64,000 bases of DNA from Acholoe squamosa (Eukaryota; Annelida; Polychaeta; Phyllodocida; Polynoidae): the NCBI GenBank assembly GCA_949317995.1, contig OX439044.1:30328733-30392732 (forward strand). Reading direction: 5' to 3'. Both the position numbers and the translations under genes were made by a program. This document shows, piece by piece, positions 33,589 through 45,998 of the stretch. Under the pieces are notes generated by a model. That model was not told the origin of the DNA and did not search any database. It saw only the letters and a list, made by a program, of their open reading frames with translations. Positions within the stretch are counted from its first letter, which is position 1. Each line of letters starts with the position of its first letter.

Positions 33589-34595
33589 GGGCCCTGTTTC
33601 TATACTTTTCAAAGATGAATGGCACCATCCATGTCCACTAATGCAAAGCTAAAAAGTGCAGACAAAGCAAAAACTTATTTCTGTTTCTTATTAAATTTGA
33701 GTTCTGCTCTTCTGTTCTATTGGCTACAACCGGATATAGGACAACTTACGAAACACTAATGCAATGGTGCCATCCATCTCCAGTGCACCTCTCATGGGTA
33801 TATCCTTAGGGACTCCGCCTATTTATTTGTGTGTTATATTTTATGTTTAGATCAATTGAAATACATGGATCTTGTTTATATAGTGGGTCTTGGATGGCAC
33901 CATTTGCATTAGTGTCTCTTAAGTTGCTCCCTCCAAAATGGCTCAGTTCAAGTCCTATCTGAGCTCATTTTAGCCAACTGCCTAGACCAAAATGAATAGA
34001 GCAAGAGGTGCCATTGTTTCTAAACCTTTGGATAGAACTTAATCTAGGTCCCGTCTGCTCCATTGACAAATGCAAAGTTATTACTTTTCAAACAACTTTA
34101 CAGCCAACCCTTATAGGTGGTCAGCAAAACTTTAAAGAAGAGAAATACACACAAAAATTTTGATGATTCATTTGATGATTAAAGAGCTGAGATTCAAGGA
34201 TTGTGATGCCACCATTGCATGGGTGTTTCTAAAGTTGTCCTATTCAGCTCTAGCCAATAAAGATAAGAAACAGAAGCAACTTTTTGCTCGGCCTCCACTT
34301 TAAGCTTTGCATTAGTAAACATGGACAGTGCTATTCAGGTATACAATCAGGGCCATGATTGCACCAAAGTCAGTTGGAAAACAACAAATTTACTTCCACC
34401 AGTGGAACAGATGGGACTAAAGCTAGTTCTATCCAAAAGTTTAGAAACGGTGGCACTTCTTGCTCTATTCATTTGGATCTAGGCAGTTGGCTAATACAGG
34501 CTCAGATAGAACTTGAACTGAGCTATTTTGGATAGAGCAAGTTAAGAAACACTAATGCAAATGATGCCATCCAAACTAACTATTGACACAGGGCC
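33589..34595. mobile_element. GGGCCCTGTTTC foldback element, copy A (empty site)
   Basis: Starts GGGCCCTGTTTCTATACTTT and ends ACTATTGACACAGGGCC. Internal inverted blocks include CTAATGCAAAGC (33640) with GCTTTGCATTAG (about 34305), and TTAGCCAACTGCCTAGA with TCTAGGCAGTTGGCTAA. It aligns end to end with 45999-47845 apart from the 858-bp insertion there. Where that insertion sits, this copy reads GTCTCTTAAGTTGCTCC with a single TTAA. Non-coding. Confidence 0.9.
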
Positions 34596-34605
34596 GTGGA
34601 GGGTT

Positions 34606-35347
34606 GGGACCTGTTTCAAAACCTCTCTCAGTAGACATATTAGTCAAATCTGTTTCCAAAGTTGCTACATCAGTATTTGGTGTTATATTTGATATTTCCA
34701 TGTCTACTATAGTCCCGACTATAGTAAATTACGGCCTAGTGGCTTATATCTCTCTATTATAACCAAATTCAATCTGTTTCAGAATGGATTTAATGCCACC
34801 AAAAATTGTTATATTATTAACTGCAATAATATTTTTTTTGCCTGTTTCTATGTGCATCTCCAAGGTACACAGACACTATATTGAGAAAATAAATAATATA
34901 ATTCAAATGAATTTATTCATAATTATTGTGGTAAAGTATTATACCCACACGAATTTAGTGACATGATATCAATTAGCTTGGTACTGGTAGTTATTCGAAT
35001 TCATTATCAAAACACCTGTATAGATCCATTAGGGATATAATAGGTTACTATTAGCCCATAGAATTTTAATGCTTTCAATAAACATTGTCAGAACTTATGA
35101 GCTCAAATATAAGCACATTTTGAGGTAAAAAAAAACAACTAAATAGTGCCAGTTTTCTAATATATCAATCTGATTCAAACGTTGCTATCTTGATATAGGA
35201 AAAATACACATCCTAATATAGGCCTTGCCCCTTTTTGTTACATCCAGTTCTGAAACAGATTGATTTATCAGGAAATATGTACTTTTAAATCGGTCATACT
35301 AAACGCTAATAGCTCTATTAGATATCTAAAAGTTTCGAAACGGTCCC
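34606..35347. mobile_element. GGGACCTGTTTC foldback element
   Basis: Left GGGACCTGTTTCAAAAC, right GTTTCGAAACGGTCCC. Inner inverted blocks are AATCTGTTTCAGAATGGATT near 34768 and TCCAGTTCTGAAACAGATT near 35245. It starts 10 bp after copy A and shares the TGTTTC end motif, so the two families are probably related. The 60-codon frame at 34784 is an artefact. Confidence 0.75.
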
Positions 35348-35570
35348 CTGACATGACTGTCGAGGTGTCATATACTATAGCAGTGAGGGAATAAATGATT
35401 ACCAGTTAGGTCTATACTGACATCACAATTTTGACATAACATGAACTACCAATTAAGAATGGCACCAGTGAACTGATGATGTGGGCTTGATTACTAATTA
35501 CATGTAGTTTTCCCACACAGATCCTCGGATCCCCATCTCCTTTCCGCTGGATGTTATTTCAGAATGAACT

Positions 35571-36002
35571 AATAGCTGATATTACCCATAGTCCACAGAG
35601 CTTCTATCGGCCGATGATAGGGCAGATATTAGAGAGTTTAAGATTTGCCTACCTATAACGTGTACGGCAACGTCTGGCCTACCATTTCCAATCATTCTAG
35701 CCGTACACGTTGCCGTACACGTCACAATCTTAACCTCTCTAATGCATGATCGGCGGACAAAGAGGGTAGAAACTATCCTGTGGACTTTAAAATGGGACAG
35801 TTACTTGCAGATAATGATTATCTGACTAAAAAATCCGACAAAAATGGCTGATAATTCAAGGAGAGATAATATCAAATTATTTGATATTTTCAGATGTAAA
35901 ATAATAATAACAACAATAATTGAGAAAACCCCGACAAAACATCCCCGATTTTCATTATCTACCCCCTTGTCGGCCTCCCTCTGTGGACTATGGCTATTAG
36001 GG
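35571..36002. repeat. nested inverted repeat
   Basis: The outer arms AATAGCTGATATTACCCATAGTCCACAGAG and CTCTGTGGACTATGGCTATT pair. An inner palindrome pairs CGTGTACGGCAACG with CGTTGCCGTACACG and AGAGAGTTTAAGATT with AATCTTAACCTCTCT. Probably a foldback element inside another. No copies seen. Confidence 0.75.
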
Positions 36003-36399
36003 CACTTCATGATTGAATGATTGAATGTTGTACATGTAGATGCAGATCCTAGTTAACATGCATTAGGTCTAGCTGATTAATCTGACAACATGATTATGAT
36101 ACTGACCCAGGCACCTATCATTGGAAGGAATCTCTGATGAAAGCATGTGTTTACAGAAAATAAAATTGTCAATGGATATACAGATCGTCAGATATATCAT
36201 ATACGTCCCAGGTCTACCACATCCTATATGATTTTTAAATGGGGCTAATTGTACTGCCAGTCGTAGGTCATAACCTACGATTACCCAATTCGTATACGAG
36301 CCGTAAGATTTACAGTTGGATCTTGTGCAATATCTTCCAGGGGCTTATTTCAATATAAGTGAGAAATCACTGATGATTAGGTGATCTTACTTCCCAGCA

Positions 36400-37125
36400 A
36401 ATTGTCGTGACTCCTCGTCAACCTGTGTGAGGTGGCTCACACATGTCGCTAGATGGAACACGACGTCGCTATAGCACAAGATCACCAGGAATAGCAATGG
36501 TGGTGATCACATGGCCTCACCTCAGATGGCGAGGATGGTGATCACTCAGACTCACCAGGGATGGCGACGCGGGTGATCACTCACCTCGCTAGATGAAACA
36601 CGCACCTCGTCATAGTTCACCAGGGATGGTGAGGATCGTGATCACTCATCCTCACCAGGGATGGCGACATGAGTGATCACTCATCCTCACCAGGGATGGC
36701 GACATGAGTGATCACTCACTTCGCTAGATGAGACGCACACCACGTCATAATGCACATTCACCACGGATGGCAAGGATTGTGATCAGTCACCTCGCTAGAT
36801 AAAATGTGTACCTCGTGATAGCACAGGTTCACCACAGATGGTGAGGATCTTGATCACCCACACTCACCAGGGATGGCGACACGAGTGATCACTCACATCG
36901 CTAGATGAAACGCACACCATGCCATAGCGCATGTTCACCACGGTTGGCGAGGATCGTGATGACTCACACTCACCAGGGATGGCAAGGCGGTTGATCACTC
37001 ACCTTGCTAGATGAAACGCGCACCACGTCATAGCACAGGTTCACCATGGATGGCGAGAGTGGTGATCACTCAGACTCACCAGTGATGGCAATGCTGGTGA
37101 TCACTCACCTTGTTAGATTAAAAGC
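36400..37125. repeat. minisatellite built of about 35-bp subunits
   Basis: GCTAGAT occurs with CTAG at 36449, 36589, 36723, 36795, 36901 and 37007. The spacings 140, 134, 72, 106 and 106 are close to 4, 4, 2, 3 and 3 times 35. Subunits are variants of CACCAGGGATGGCGACACG, GTGATCACTCACCTC and GATGAAACGCRCACCACGTC. The palindrome GTGATCAC occurs many times. Non-coding. Confidence 0.85.
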
Positions 37126-37489
37126 TCATGATCATCGACATTGGTAATCATGCAGCCTCACATCTGCCAGATCAAAGTATGTTTTGCCAGAGAAGGTATT
37201 GTCATATGTATCTTCCCTCTAACCACAGACAAGGTGTTCATGTTGATATTCCCTATGTATTTTTCCTGTAACCAGAGAAAAGGTGTTTATGGATAGTTGC
37301 TTTTATTTTAGAGATACCTCTATCTAAATTCAATTGATATTCTCTCTATATAATCTTGTTTGATTCAACTCTGAAGTATTACATGGAAATCAGTGTGAAA
37401 CAAAGCACATTTGATACGTATGGGACTTATACTTCATGCCCACATTTCCTAGATAGGATACATGTTGAACAGTGGTGCTGTCTCAACAA

Positions 37490-38115
37490 CTTTGGCAATG
37501 GTGGTGATAAGTTGCCACTGTGAGTGAGAGTGAGTGACAGATGATGCAATCCTCAGAGAGCATTGACTTGGAGTGACACAAATTCACGTATTGAGTGAGA
37601 CCAATGTTGGCAATGGTGGTGATAAGTCGCCATTTTGAGAGAAGATTAACTAGGAGTGATACAAACTCACGCAGTGAGTGAGAGCCATGTGGCAATGCAG
37701 GTGAAAAGTTGCCATTCTGAATGAGAGTTGACAGACAGTGGCACATATTCACGGAGTGAGTGAGATCCATGTTGGCGATGGTGGTGATAAGCTGCCATTC
37801 TCAGTGAGAGTTAACTGGGAGTGGCGCATAATCACGCAGGGAGTGAGATCCATATTAGCGATGTTGGTGATAAGTCGCCATTCTGAGTGAGAACTGACTG
37901 GGAGTGGCACATAATCACACAATGAGTCAGATCCATGTTGGCGATGGTGGTGATAAGTCACCATGCTTTGTGAGGGATGACAAGGGGTGGCACATACTCA
38001 CGCAGTGAGTGAGATCATGTTGGTGACTGTTGTGATAAATCGCCAGGCCATGTGAGACTGACACACAGTGGCGAAAGATGACGCAGTGAGTTATCACTCA
38101 GAAAGGAGTCACCAT
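37490..38115. repeat. 83-bp tandem array, seven units
   Basis: GTGATAAG or a close variant occurs at 37504, 37619, 37701, 37784, 37867, 37950 and 38032, so five of six intervals are 82-83 bp and one is 115. The unit reads GATCCATGTTGGCGATGGTG, TAAGTCGCCATTCTGAGTGAG and GGGAGTGGCACATAATCACGC. It shares GAGTGA and TGGCGA words with the neighbouring 35-bp array. Minus-strand frames are artefacts. Confidence 0.9.
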
Positions 38116-38264
38116 TGATGACCAATCATGGCGACAGATAACGACAATTATCTGGGTTGGATCACTGCTGTTGTGAGAGATCGCACCTTATGTCATTATC
38201 ATGTAGAGTAGCTTTAGCACTGCAAGCACTAATGTGACCGTTGTTGCCCAGGTAGCACACAAAA

Positions 38265-38480
38265 ATTGCCAACGTTGGCTGTCCATCAGGCCTACATAGG
38301 CCCAACCACTGGTATTTTGCCAAACAAATGCCGACATTGGCCAGGACATCGGCAACAGTGGCCCACCAAAAGCCAATTTTGGGACTATGTCGGAATTTGG
38401 TTGGCACCGATCTGGGCTACGTAGGCAGGATGTGCAGCCGATGTAAAGCTGGTGGTTGGGCCAACGTTTTTCCAATGTTT
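38265..38480. repeat. degenerate TTGGCC-word repeat
   Basis: Variants of GCCAACGTTGGC, GCCGACATTGGCC, GTGGCCCACC and GGTTGGGCCAACG recur at roughly 20-30 bp steps. A similar but tidier array is at 51405-51490. Confidence 0.6.
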
Positions 38481-39086
38481 CTGTACTACCTGGGGCATGT
38501 TGTCAGAGATATTGAAATAAGCTATATCAAAATAGTAGCGGCTGCTTTTCTTATATGATGCAGATGCCAGCCTGCTACTAAAACTTACCAAATCCTACCT
38601 ACGATCATCACTCAAGATTTGACAGATTTAGCAGTCGTAGTGACGGTGAGCTACATAAGTCCCTTTAATTCTGAAATAACCTCCTGACCTCCTCCCCGTT
38701 ACACTAAACAGCACTCATCCTGCATGGGGAGCCCCCACCCCCTATGCCCATATCTCATGCACGTTACACATGGGCACACACCCATCAGACAAGTGATCTA
38801 TTATAACCCAATCTATGCACCATAACAATAACAGTAGCAAATTAGCCAAGCTCAATTATACAATAAGCCATCCTTTAAGCATTAATAATTGATGTGACCT
38901 ACCAATGTAATTCACACACACAATATGACATCTTTCACTACAATCTGCAGTTTTGGCAATTCTAGCTAAACCATACTTTTAAGATAATATAGTGTCAGAT
39001 TTGAAATATCCTATATGGTGTCAATGTAAATCTAGCTGTTTAAAAGTGAATACAGTTTTAGGTGTCGATGTATCATAGTGATATTA

Positions 39087-39242
39087 TGAGGGCAGATCCA
39101 TGAAGTATATCACACCAGAGGGGGAGGTAGTGCCTATGGCTCCTATACATTTCTGTAGTACAAATATGTAAAAGTGTGACAAAGGGGTGGGTGCCCAAAA
39201 ATGACCTAAAATAGCGTGACATACTTTATGGATCCGCCCTCA
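39087..39242. mobile_element. MITE with TGAGGGCRGATCCAT ends
   Basis: Left TGAGGGCAGATCCATGAAGT and right ACTTTATGGATCCGCCCTCA are inverted repeats over about 26 bp with few differences. 156 bp, non-coding interior with AAAATGACCTAAAAT. The same phrase occurs near 100 (GAAATGACCTAAAAGTG), possibly a relic. Confidence 0.85.
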
Positions 39243-42200
39243 CAATACGTGCATACATCACTCTTGAAAGTCTACCCAACCAAAATAACATGACACTGAA
39301 AATGCTATTGAAACACAATCCTGCATATATATAGGTTTCTTTTTAAAGCATCTTCTAGTACAATTATTTGTGTGTGATTGTGAACCAAACCCGAACGCTT
39401 AGATCATGTTTAATACATAGGATATACAATGTAGTTGCCTGTAGCATGAGCCCGGAGCATGAGTCACAGATTATAATGGACAAGATCGGACAGTGTTCAT
39501 GGTGTACTGGTGTGATAATAACGAGCATCAACTGGCATCAATAGCCCGTAACAGTGTCCATCCACGCGACCATTAGCTGGACAAGGTTGACTGGCTTTCA
39601 ATCACGTGATATCCGATTGGGCTCACTGAACCATGACCACATGAGACGCTAACGACTCTGCTGACTTCCGGTGACAGGTGAGGCAGGTGTGGAGGAAAGG
39701 CTGAGGGTGCTGGAGGCTATTGGTTTTAAACTGCCATATGCCTAATAAGCTTTTTTAAAAGCTTGTTACAGCCATATCACTCTCCTGTATGTGACACTCT
39801 GATGGGATGATAATGAAACATACCATACGTTGTTTTATATGGGGATTAGAAATGAGTGATGGCAATCTTAGTAAGAATTATACGACAGGGACAAGGCAAT
39901 GTTTTTGTCAGCCCATCTATAAACTCGCCCCTATAGTATATATGGCCAAATCACACGAAATGGGTTCACATTGGGTCGCAAATTGAGGTACCATATGTGC
40001 CACATATTTCCATTGACCATACATTCAATCTGGCCCCTGCAGCTCGACCACTAGCGTGAGTCGTCTCTGGCACCTAGCGTTTGTGGGTAAAAGAAGTTTT
40101 CTCCGCTGTTTGCTCTAGTGCTTATTTGTAGGCAGGTACCTCGCGTAGTAATCTTCTCCAGAAAATGGGGACCATCATCCCCATACATGAGAGAGGTATT
40201 CCCTAGAATCCCGACTGGGCGAGACTGCCATACATTTAATTTTGGGATCAACCATCAGATACTTATGTCAAAACAAGCTAATAAAACAAGGATTCAGACG
40301 GACAAGGCAGAATTGATTCATTTGAAAACTACAATGAGCAGCACGTTTGGTTCCATGTGGCACTTTGTTTCCGTGCCACTTTTACTCAATGGAAGTTGCT
40401 TTATCTTGAAAGTGGCCTGTAGCTATCAATTGAAACTTTCATAGCAAATATCACACTTTATACTAGAACGCATGGGGGAAGAAAATATGTGGCATGGATG
40501 GTTCCTCCCTGTGTACCCCATTTCGCGAGACTTGACCATAATTTATGATGATGATGACTATCTAAGTAAGTTACATGTAGATACACAAACCGATAACCCT
40601 GCAAAAACCTGCAGACACACATACATAGAACTAACCATTTACAAAGGAGAGATCAAAAGATAAAGGGCGACATCTTAAAACATCTCTGTCAAAATGTCTT
40701 GGTTTTTTTCTGTCTTATCTTTCGTCTTTTATCCTTATATAAGTTTCATTTCGCACTTCACTTAGTTTTATTCGGGAAAGTCAGGATTTACCCTTATCAC
40801 CACTTTATAAATGCTGAATGAGTATATCTTGGTCGTTTTCTAAAGTACTGTACACAGAGCATGCCTGAAATATGAAATTACTCAAATACCTACTGTGCTT
40901 TAGCCGATTTCTCTTGAACCTTAGCTGTTAAAAATGTGTCAAACACCCCTTAATCACTCAAAGGAGAAATCACTGAGAGAGAACATTCTGTAGTTTGGGT
41001 GTTCTGTAGACAAAATACTGTTAAGAATATACAAGGAAAAGAATAGGGGTCTGCACATCAGTTTGTAAAACAGCTTCCCTTACCTATGTTTACCCCTTTA
41101 CCTTATACGTGTAGTGAGGAATTAGATCTTGTAAATGGACTATAAATTGGAAATTGTAAATGAGCTATAAATACCCCTGTAGTGCATGCAGTAGGATCCA
41201 CTTCGGGTCATTGGTTTTGTGCCTACAGCATTTACAACTGTATTTCAGAATAAGATGTACTCTACAGTAAAACGCCTTTGACTGGCTGGCAGTGTAGCTT
41301 TAATATTATGGACTTTGTTTTCAGTCTAACCATAGATCTAAGTGGCGAAAGGTATAGAAATATATATAGGATTTCATACATTACAAGTAGATCATAGCAG
41401 GGATTTGAATCTGCTGTCAGACCCATTGCTAGGTTACCATGCCTTATTGTCCTACTATTCTTGAAATGAGGCGACCTCTGACCACTAGCCAATGGTCAGA
41501 CAAATAGTGTCAGAGTGGCAAAAATCGAGATGCCGTGAACTATGACCCTTACCGTGTGGAATCTCAGTAAGGGTGTAAACAAATATGAGCAACTGAAAGC
41601 AGAACAAGATGAACGATGACCAATGAGCATGGAGGGACCCCTGGACTAGTGCCATTTTATTGTCTACAGGGCCATAGTTCATACCAATCTGACAGTTGAT
41701 GAGACAGACAGGCACTCACTGACCCCCAAAACAAAATGGCCGATGTCAATGTCGTCTGCTAGTGCTATGTGCATTGTGGGTAACGACTGACGCTGGTAAC
41801 GCCAGCTCACGTGTTGCACGAGATTTTGACTGATCTTTGGGTCAAGGTCATGCCCTGACCCGTGACCTTGGGTCGGCGGACTTCTGCTCATCTGACCTAG
41901 CCCCAGGTGACCTATGTCACCCGTATGACCCCAGCGTATGTCACTGGTTGGTCTGGGGGAGCGAGTGGGGATGAAATGATTGTCACGGAACAAGAGGGGG
42001 AAAGGGTTGGTGCCGAGAGCTTATATTCTGTCTCTCCTAAGGTGGCGACATACCAGGTAGTTAAATTGCAAATAATGTATATTGTAAGGCAGTGATCATA
42101 TATATGTTGTATAGGACGTTATAATAGCTTTGCAGTGCGTGTTGCTTGTAAACACATCTAAGGAATATTCTGAACCGTTCCCTATAATCCAGTGCAGTAC

Positions 42201-42519
42201 TATCCAAGGTAAATTCCCCTCAGCTTTAAAATGTGTTGCAAATATAGTGCACATTACACATGTTAAATCCTTCTCAGAAAGGGATATTTCTATCGTTAAT
42301 CCAACCATTACCTGGATAATGCCTCTACTACCATAGACGGCATTGAAAGACCTTTATACTCATGAATTTTAGTTCCTGCAAGATGGCCACATCCACGAGC
42401 CTCTTTATTGCAGACGCCCCTTATATTAGGCAGTATTAACCCCCTCGGGGGTTGATAGTAGACACTGTCCGTGGAGACATCAGGCAGGGTCGGGGGTCAC
42501 GGTACCTGAGGGCCGTGTC
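39243..42519. other. no gene seen
   Basis: Several overlapping short frames, no domains. Adjacent CAGGTG boxes at 39676 and 39684 form a small pair. A weak minus-strand tRNA-like phrase lies near 41385-41440 (B-box-like AGATTCAAATCCCTGC) but has no acceptable A box. Confidence 0.4.
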
Positions 42520-42612
42520 CAGGTGTAGGGCAGGTGTGACAGGTGAGGGAGGGGTCAGGGGGGTCAGTGCTAGTCAGACCTGGTCTGAGGGCGGGGCTGT
42601 AGAGCTCAGGTG
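42520..42612. promoter_or_regulatory. cluster of four CAGGTG E-boxes
   Basis: CAGGTG at 42520, 42531, 42540 and 42607, all on the + strand, within a GC-rich segment with GGGGTCA words. The first three are spaced 11 and 9 bp. They may reflect a local G-rich microrepeat as much as transcription-factor sites. Confidence 0.3.
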
Positions 42613-44024
42613 GGCAGAGGTCACTGCAGAGGGCGACACTAGCACTATGGACACAATGCTCTCAGCTGATTGGATCTCGTAAAGATGGTGCCCAAACTAG
42701 ACAAGAGTAGACGAGTTGTGACATGGTCATGATGGTGCACCAGGAGTCAAGATCTGACCTCTCAACCCCCTTAGTCTCCTCCTGCCTGTCCTACAACCCT
42801 TAAGCTCTCTGAGAACGACATCATCCTTAATGCTTCATGTTCATTTGTCATCATGATGCATCACCCCCGCATCACTTCCTGAAAATCGTTTTCATACATC
42901 ATACCAATAAATCCTTCGGGATTGTTTCAACCCTGTGTATACACTGGCGAGTTCCTTGATTGAACTGTATTAATGTTTTATGACAAAATTGGCAAAATGG
43001 ATTGATACATAATATTGGTTATATTCCTACAGGGTTAATTCCTTGTCCGCCCCTGGAGGGTGGGACTGAAAGGGAGACAGTGGTGGGCGGACAGTGTCTA
43101 TAGGGCTTTGTGGTGGTACTTTTGATACAGGAGAGGTTGATTTGCTGATGTCACTGAGGCTACCTGAAGTCCACGGTATAGTGTTATTCGCTACTGTTGT
43201 TGTCTCCATTTGTATCAGAACTGGTCCATATGGGCTACTTATGAGTGCATTGTGTATGACAAGGGTCCGTTCCTCAAACAATTCCTTTGGGGGTAAAATG
43301 CATTTCAGAGCTATGGTTGTTCAAGAGGGTTCGTGTTCAGGATTGTGGATCTGGAATATAAATGGAATCATGGATGAAAACAATAATCTTTTTAGTTATT
43401 TGGACCAAACAGCTCAAAAACACATGTCAGTTTAAATGTGAGTATAATCACATGTGTGTCCATTTCTCCCTGACTTAATCTAACATTTTTTAAGCCCATA
43501 CAGAACAGACTAATGCCCATAAATTCTTGTTTCATACGCTTGTGTAGCAGGTATCTGTTTTCTATATGCTAGTAGTTATGCTACATGAAAAAAAAATCCC
43601 AGTCCATAATGTACAAACCATATGGGAAGAAAAATGATAGGACACTTCAGATAAATTAATATTATCACAACAGTTTTAGTATAAGTTAACAAAATTGCTT
43701 TAGTTCTGTTTCTCATGTCGCATTCGCTCCCTTACATATATTCCATATTCAGAATGTAAAAGGATCTTCCCCTCAAATTTACGGAGCAGTCCAAACTATG
43801 CAGACAATGCGCCAAAACACCCTAAGATCTGATATGACCAAGAATTTAACCCTCTGCACAAGCAATATGGCAGACGGTCGGGCACCTCAAAGCCAAGCAT
43901 TAAACAAAGCTTCAGACCAAGGACCCCACTCCCCATCATTGTCCTCATCTCGTGTTGGGACAAGAGATTGCGGGGACTACGTTCTGTCATCAGCTGTGCC
44001 TAATAAGCAGGTTCCACAGGGTCT
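42613..44024. other. no gene seen
   Basis: No exon, RNA or repeat that can be supported. The + strand frame at 43094-43435 (113 codons) has no recognised domain. Confidence 0.4.
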
Positions 44025-44284
44025 TTAACCCTTCCAGTACAGCGTGCTGCCCAATGGTTATTCATTTTGTTAAGTTGATGCACCAACACAGTGCCCCACT
44101 AGTACTTAATGATGTGCACCATGCAAACCTTCAGAAATGTATTCACCCTCTAAATGTTGGTATGATACATGAATCCAGTACTTGTGAGTTACTCGCCAGG
44201 GCTGTATGATGGAACATGCTAACACAAGGGTATACCAGTGCATAAAACAATGAAATAAAGCTCTTTGTCAGCTCTAAAGGGTTG
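44025..44284. mobile_element. TTAACCCTTT-family MITE
   Basis: Left TTAACCCTTCCAGTACAG, right AGCTCTAAAGGGTTGA. The interior has GATGCACCAACACAGTG, GTGAGTTACTCGCCAGGGCTG and repeated CATG words shared with the 22.1, 10.0 and 59.9 kb copies. Confidence 0.6.
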
Positions 44285-44908
44285 ATGTTGGAGGAGTGAC
44301 GGGAGGGTTTGCTACCTTCGTGCTGCTGTCCTCTTCCCTTTCCCTCACGCTCCACGGCAGGGAGCTCTCCAAGCAGATCACAGCATGCACCTGTCATGAT
44401 AAGTGGTGTATACGTAGACCATTAGCTCGGTGGTCAGTGATGATGCGATTGGAGAATGAATGAGACCCTACAGGTCCACAGGGGCAAGAAAAAGCGCCAT
44501 ATGGTTGTTGCATGTTGCTTGTTGGAGAGCAGAGCCTCAGACAATGTGAGATGCTGGATGGGGTATAAGGGGGTAGGGAGGGTGGGTTGTTAGAGGGTCA
44601 GTGAGATGACCCCTGGATGTGTAATGGTCAGGGGTGGAGAGAGTGAGGGTGAGGAGGGGGCTGGCGTGATGAGGGGGCTCCAGGGGTAAGGGGTCGTCGT
44701 GTCGCGAGCCGCCTGTCCTCCTGTAGGGGTACAGGTGTGTCCATCACACAGGTGATTGTTGCTGATCACAGCACTACCAAAGTCACCTGGGGTATGTTTC
44801 AGAACGATTAACGATCACCAAATGGCCCTACGACCACTGCATTCAAATTGACGTAGGACGTAGGCCTTCTAGAAGATCACCAATTATATCCCCCAACCTA
44901 TTTCATCC

Positions 44909-45532
44909 CAGGGGTATGTTTCAGAACAGGCAACGATTTGCCTCACATTTTGTATCTTAAACGATCAGAAATAGTACGATTGGTTGATAATTATAATGCT
45001 GCCTTTTGGACCATAATGAGTCATTGAACTACAAGGAAAATTATATCAGACTGTTAATAACCATGGTAGAAATATCCCACACTGAAAACATGGCAGATCC
45101 GAAACTAGTCAGCGGTGACCACTTTAGGTCCTCAAGTTGACGATACCTAAAACTACAACTTTAGGTAGTCAAAATGACAACTTTAGGTCATCATCCTGAT
45201 GACCCGAGTCATCAGTATGACGACTCTGTACTGTCAGTATTGTCATACTGACGACTCAGGTCGTCAGGATGACGACCTAAAGTTGTCATTTTGACTACCT
45301 AAAGTTGTAGTTTTAGGTATCGTCAACTTGAGGACCTAAAGTGGTCACCGCTGACTAGTTTCGGTTCTTCCATGTTTTCAGTGCAGGTGTAGAACCCTAT
45401 GCTAGTGCTTGGTATAATTCTGTACATGTTATCATGTAAAACCTACGATTTACCCAGATTCTGTGTTTATTGTACGATTTTAGTGATAGTACATTAATTT
45501 TGTCATGTACAACGTTATGAAACATATCCCTG
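44909..45532. mobile_element. CAGGGGTATGTTTCAGAAC element holding a nested MITE
   Basis: Left CAGGGGTATGTTTCAGAAC, right GTTATGAAACATATCCCTG, 624 bp in all. The 304-bp palindromic MITE at 45080-45383 lies inside, so this element is the older. A second left-type end (CTGGGGTATGTTTCAGAAC) is present near 44788, so a further copy may lie just outside. Confidence 0.75.
45080..45383. mobile_element. palindromic CACTGAAAAC MITE, copy 3 (long form)
   Basis: Ends CACTGAAAACATGGCAGATC and GGTTCTTCCATGTTTTCAGTG. It aligns along its full 304 bp with copy 2 (25749-26052), with the central TGACTCTGTACTGTCAGTATTG block inverted relative to it. Confidence 0.93.
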
Positions 45533-45718
45533 GTGGTTGTACAAATAGTCCTACACAATGAGCGAGAGTACTACTTGTTCTATTGCTCTAAATAGTTTTT
45601 GGAGCAAGCTGTTCGATTTGTGTTGCACAATTAAAAACTACGAACTTAATTTAAAAGAATTCGTACGAATGTGATCGTACAATATCTTCAAGATATTGTA
45701 CGATCACGTTCATATGAA

Positions 45719-45941
45719 TTAACCCATTGAGGGCTAGCATCGACTATAGTCGACACCATGGCAGGCCTAGCGTTGACTATAGTCGACACCATGGCAGGCC
45801 TAGCGTCGACTATAGTCGACGCCCATTATATAGGATTAGTATAGGAATTGAAAATAGGCTCGTCCTCTAGGAACTATACTTTTTTCAGAGGCCGTCCCCA
45901 TGGCCAGGGCAACAATATTTGCTCTGCCCTTAAAGGGTTAA
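45719..45941. mobile_element. TTAA element with TCGACTATAGTCGA units, copy 2
   Basis: Left TTAACCCATTGAGGGC and right GCCCTTAAAGGGTTAA are inverted repeats, bounded by TTAA on both sides. Inside, a 33-bp unit (GCRTYGACTATAGTCGACAC plus CATGGCAGGCCTA) is repeated two and a half times, then the body shared with 26825-27036. Each unit contains three palindromes: TCGACTATAGTCGA, CCATGG and AGGCCT. Confidence 0.88.
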
Positions 45942-45998
45942 TAATAAGGCCCAAATCTTTCATCATTCTTAAACATTGCCCTGTCCTACACGGCACCT

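Noticed and set aside
36400-38115. Possible CRISPR array
   Set aside because: The repeats are contiguous or degenerate, with no unique spacers between identical repeats, and the genome is eukaryotic.
41385-41440. Minus-strand tRNA-like phrase
   Set aside because: It has a B-box-like AGATTCAAATCCCTGC but no acceptable A box or stems.
42452-42682. Gly/Arg-rich + strand frame
   Set aside because: GC-rich, CAGGTG-rich segment with no domain. Treated as possible regulatory DNA only.
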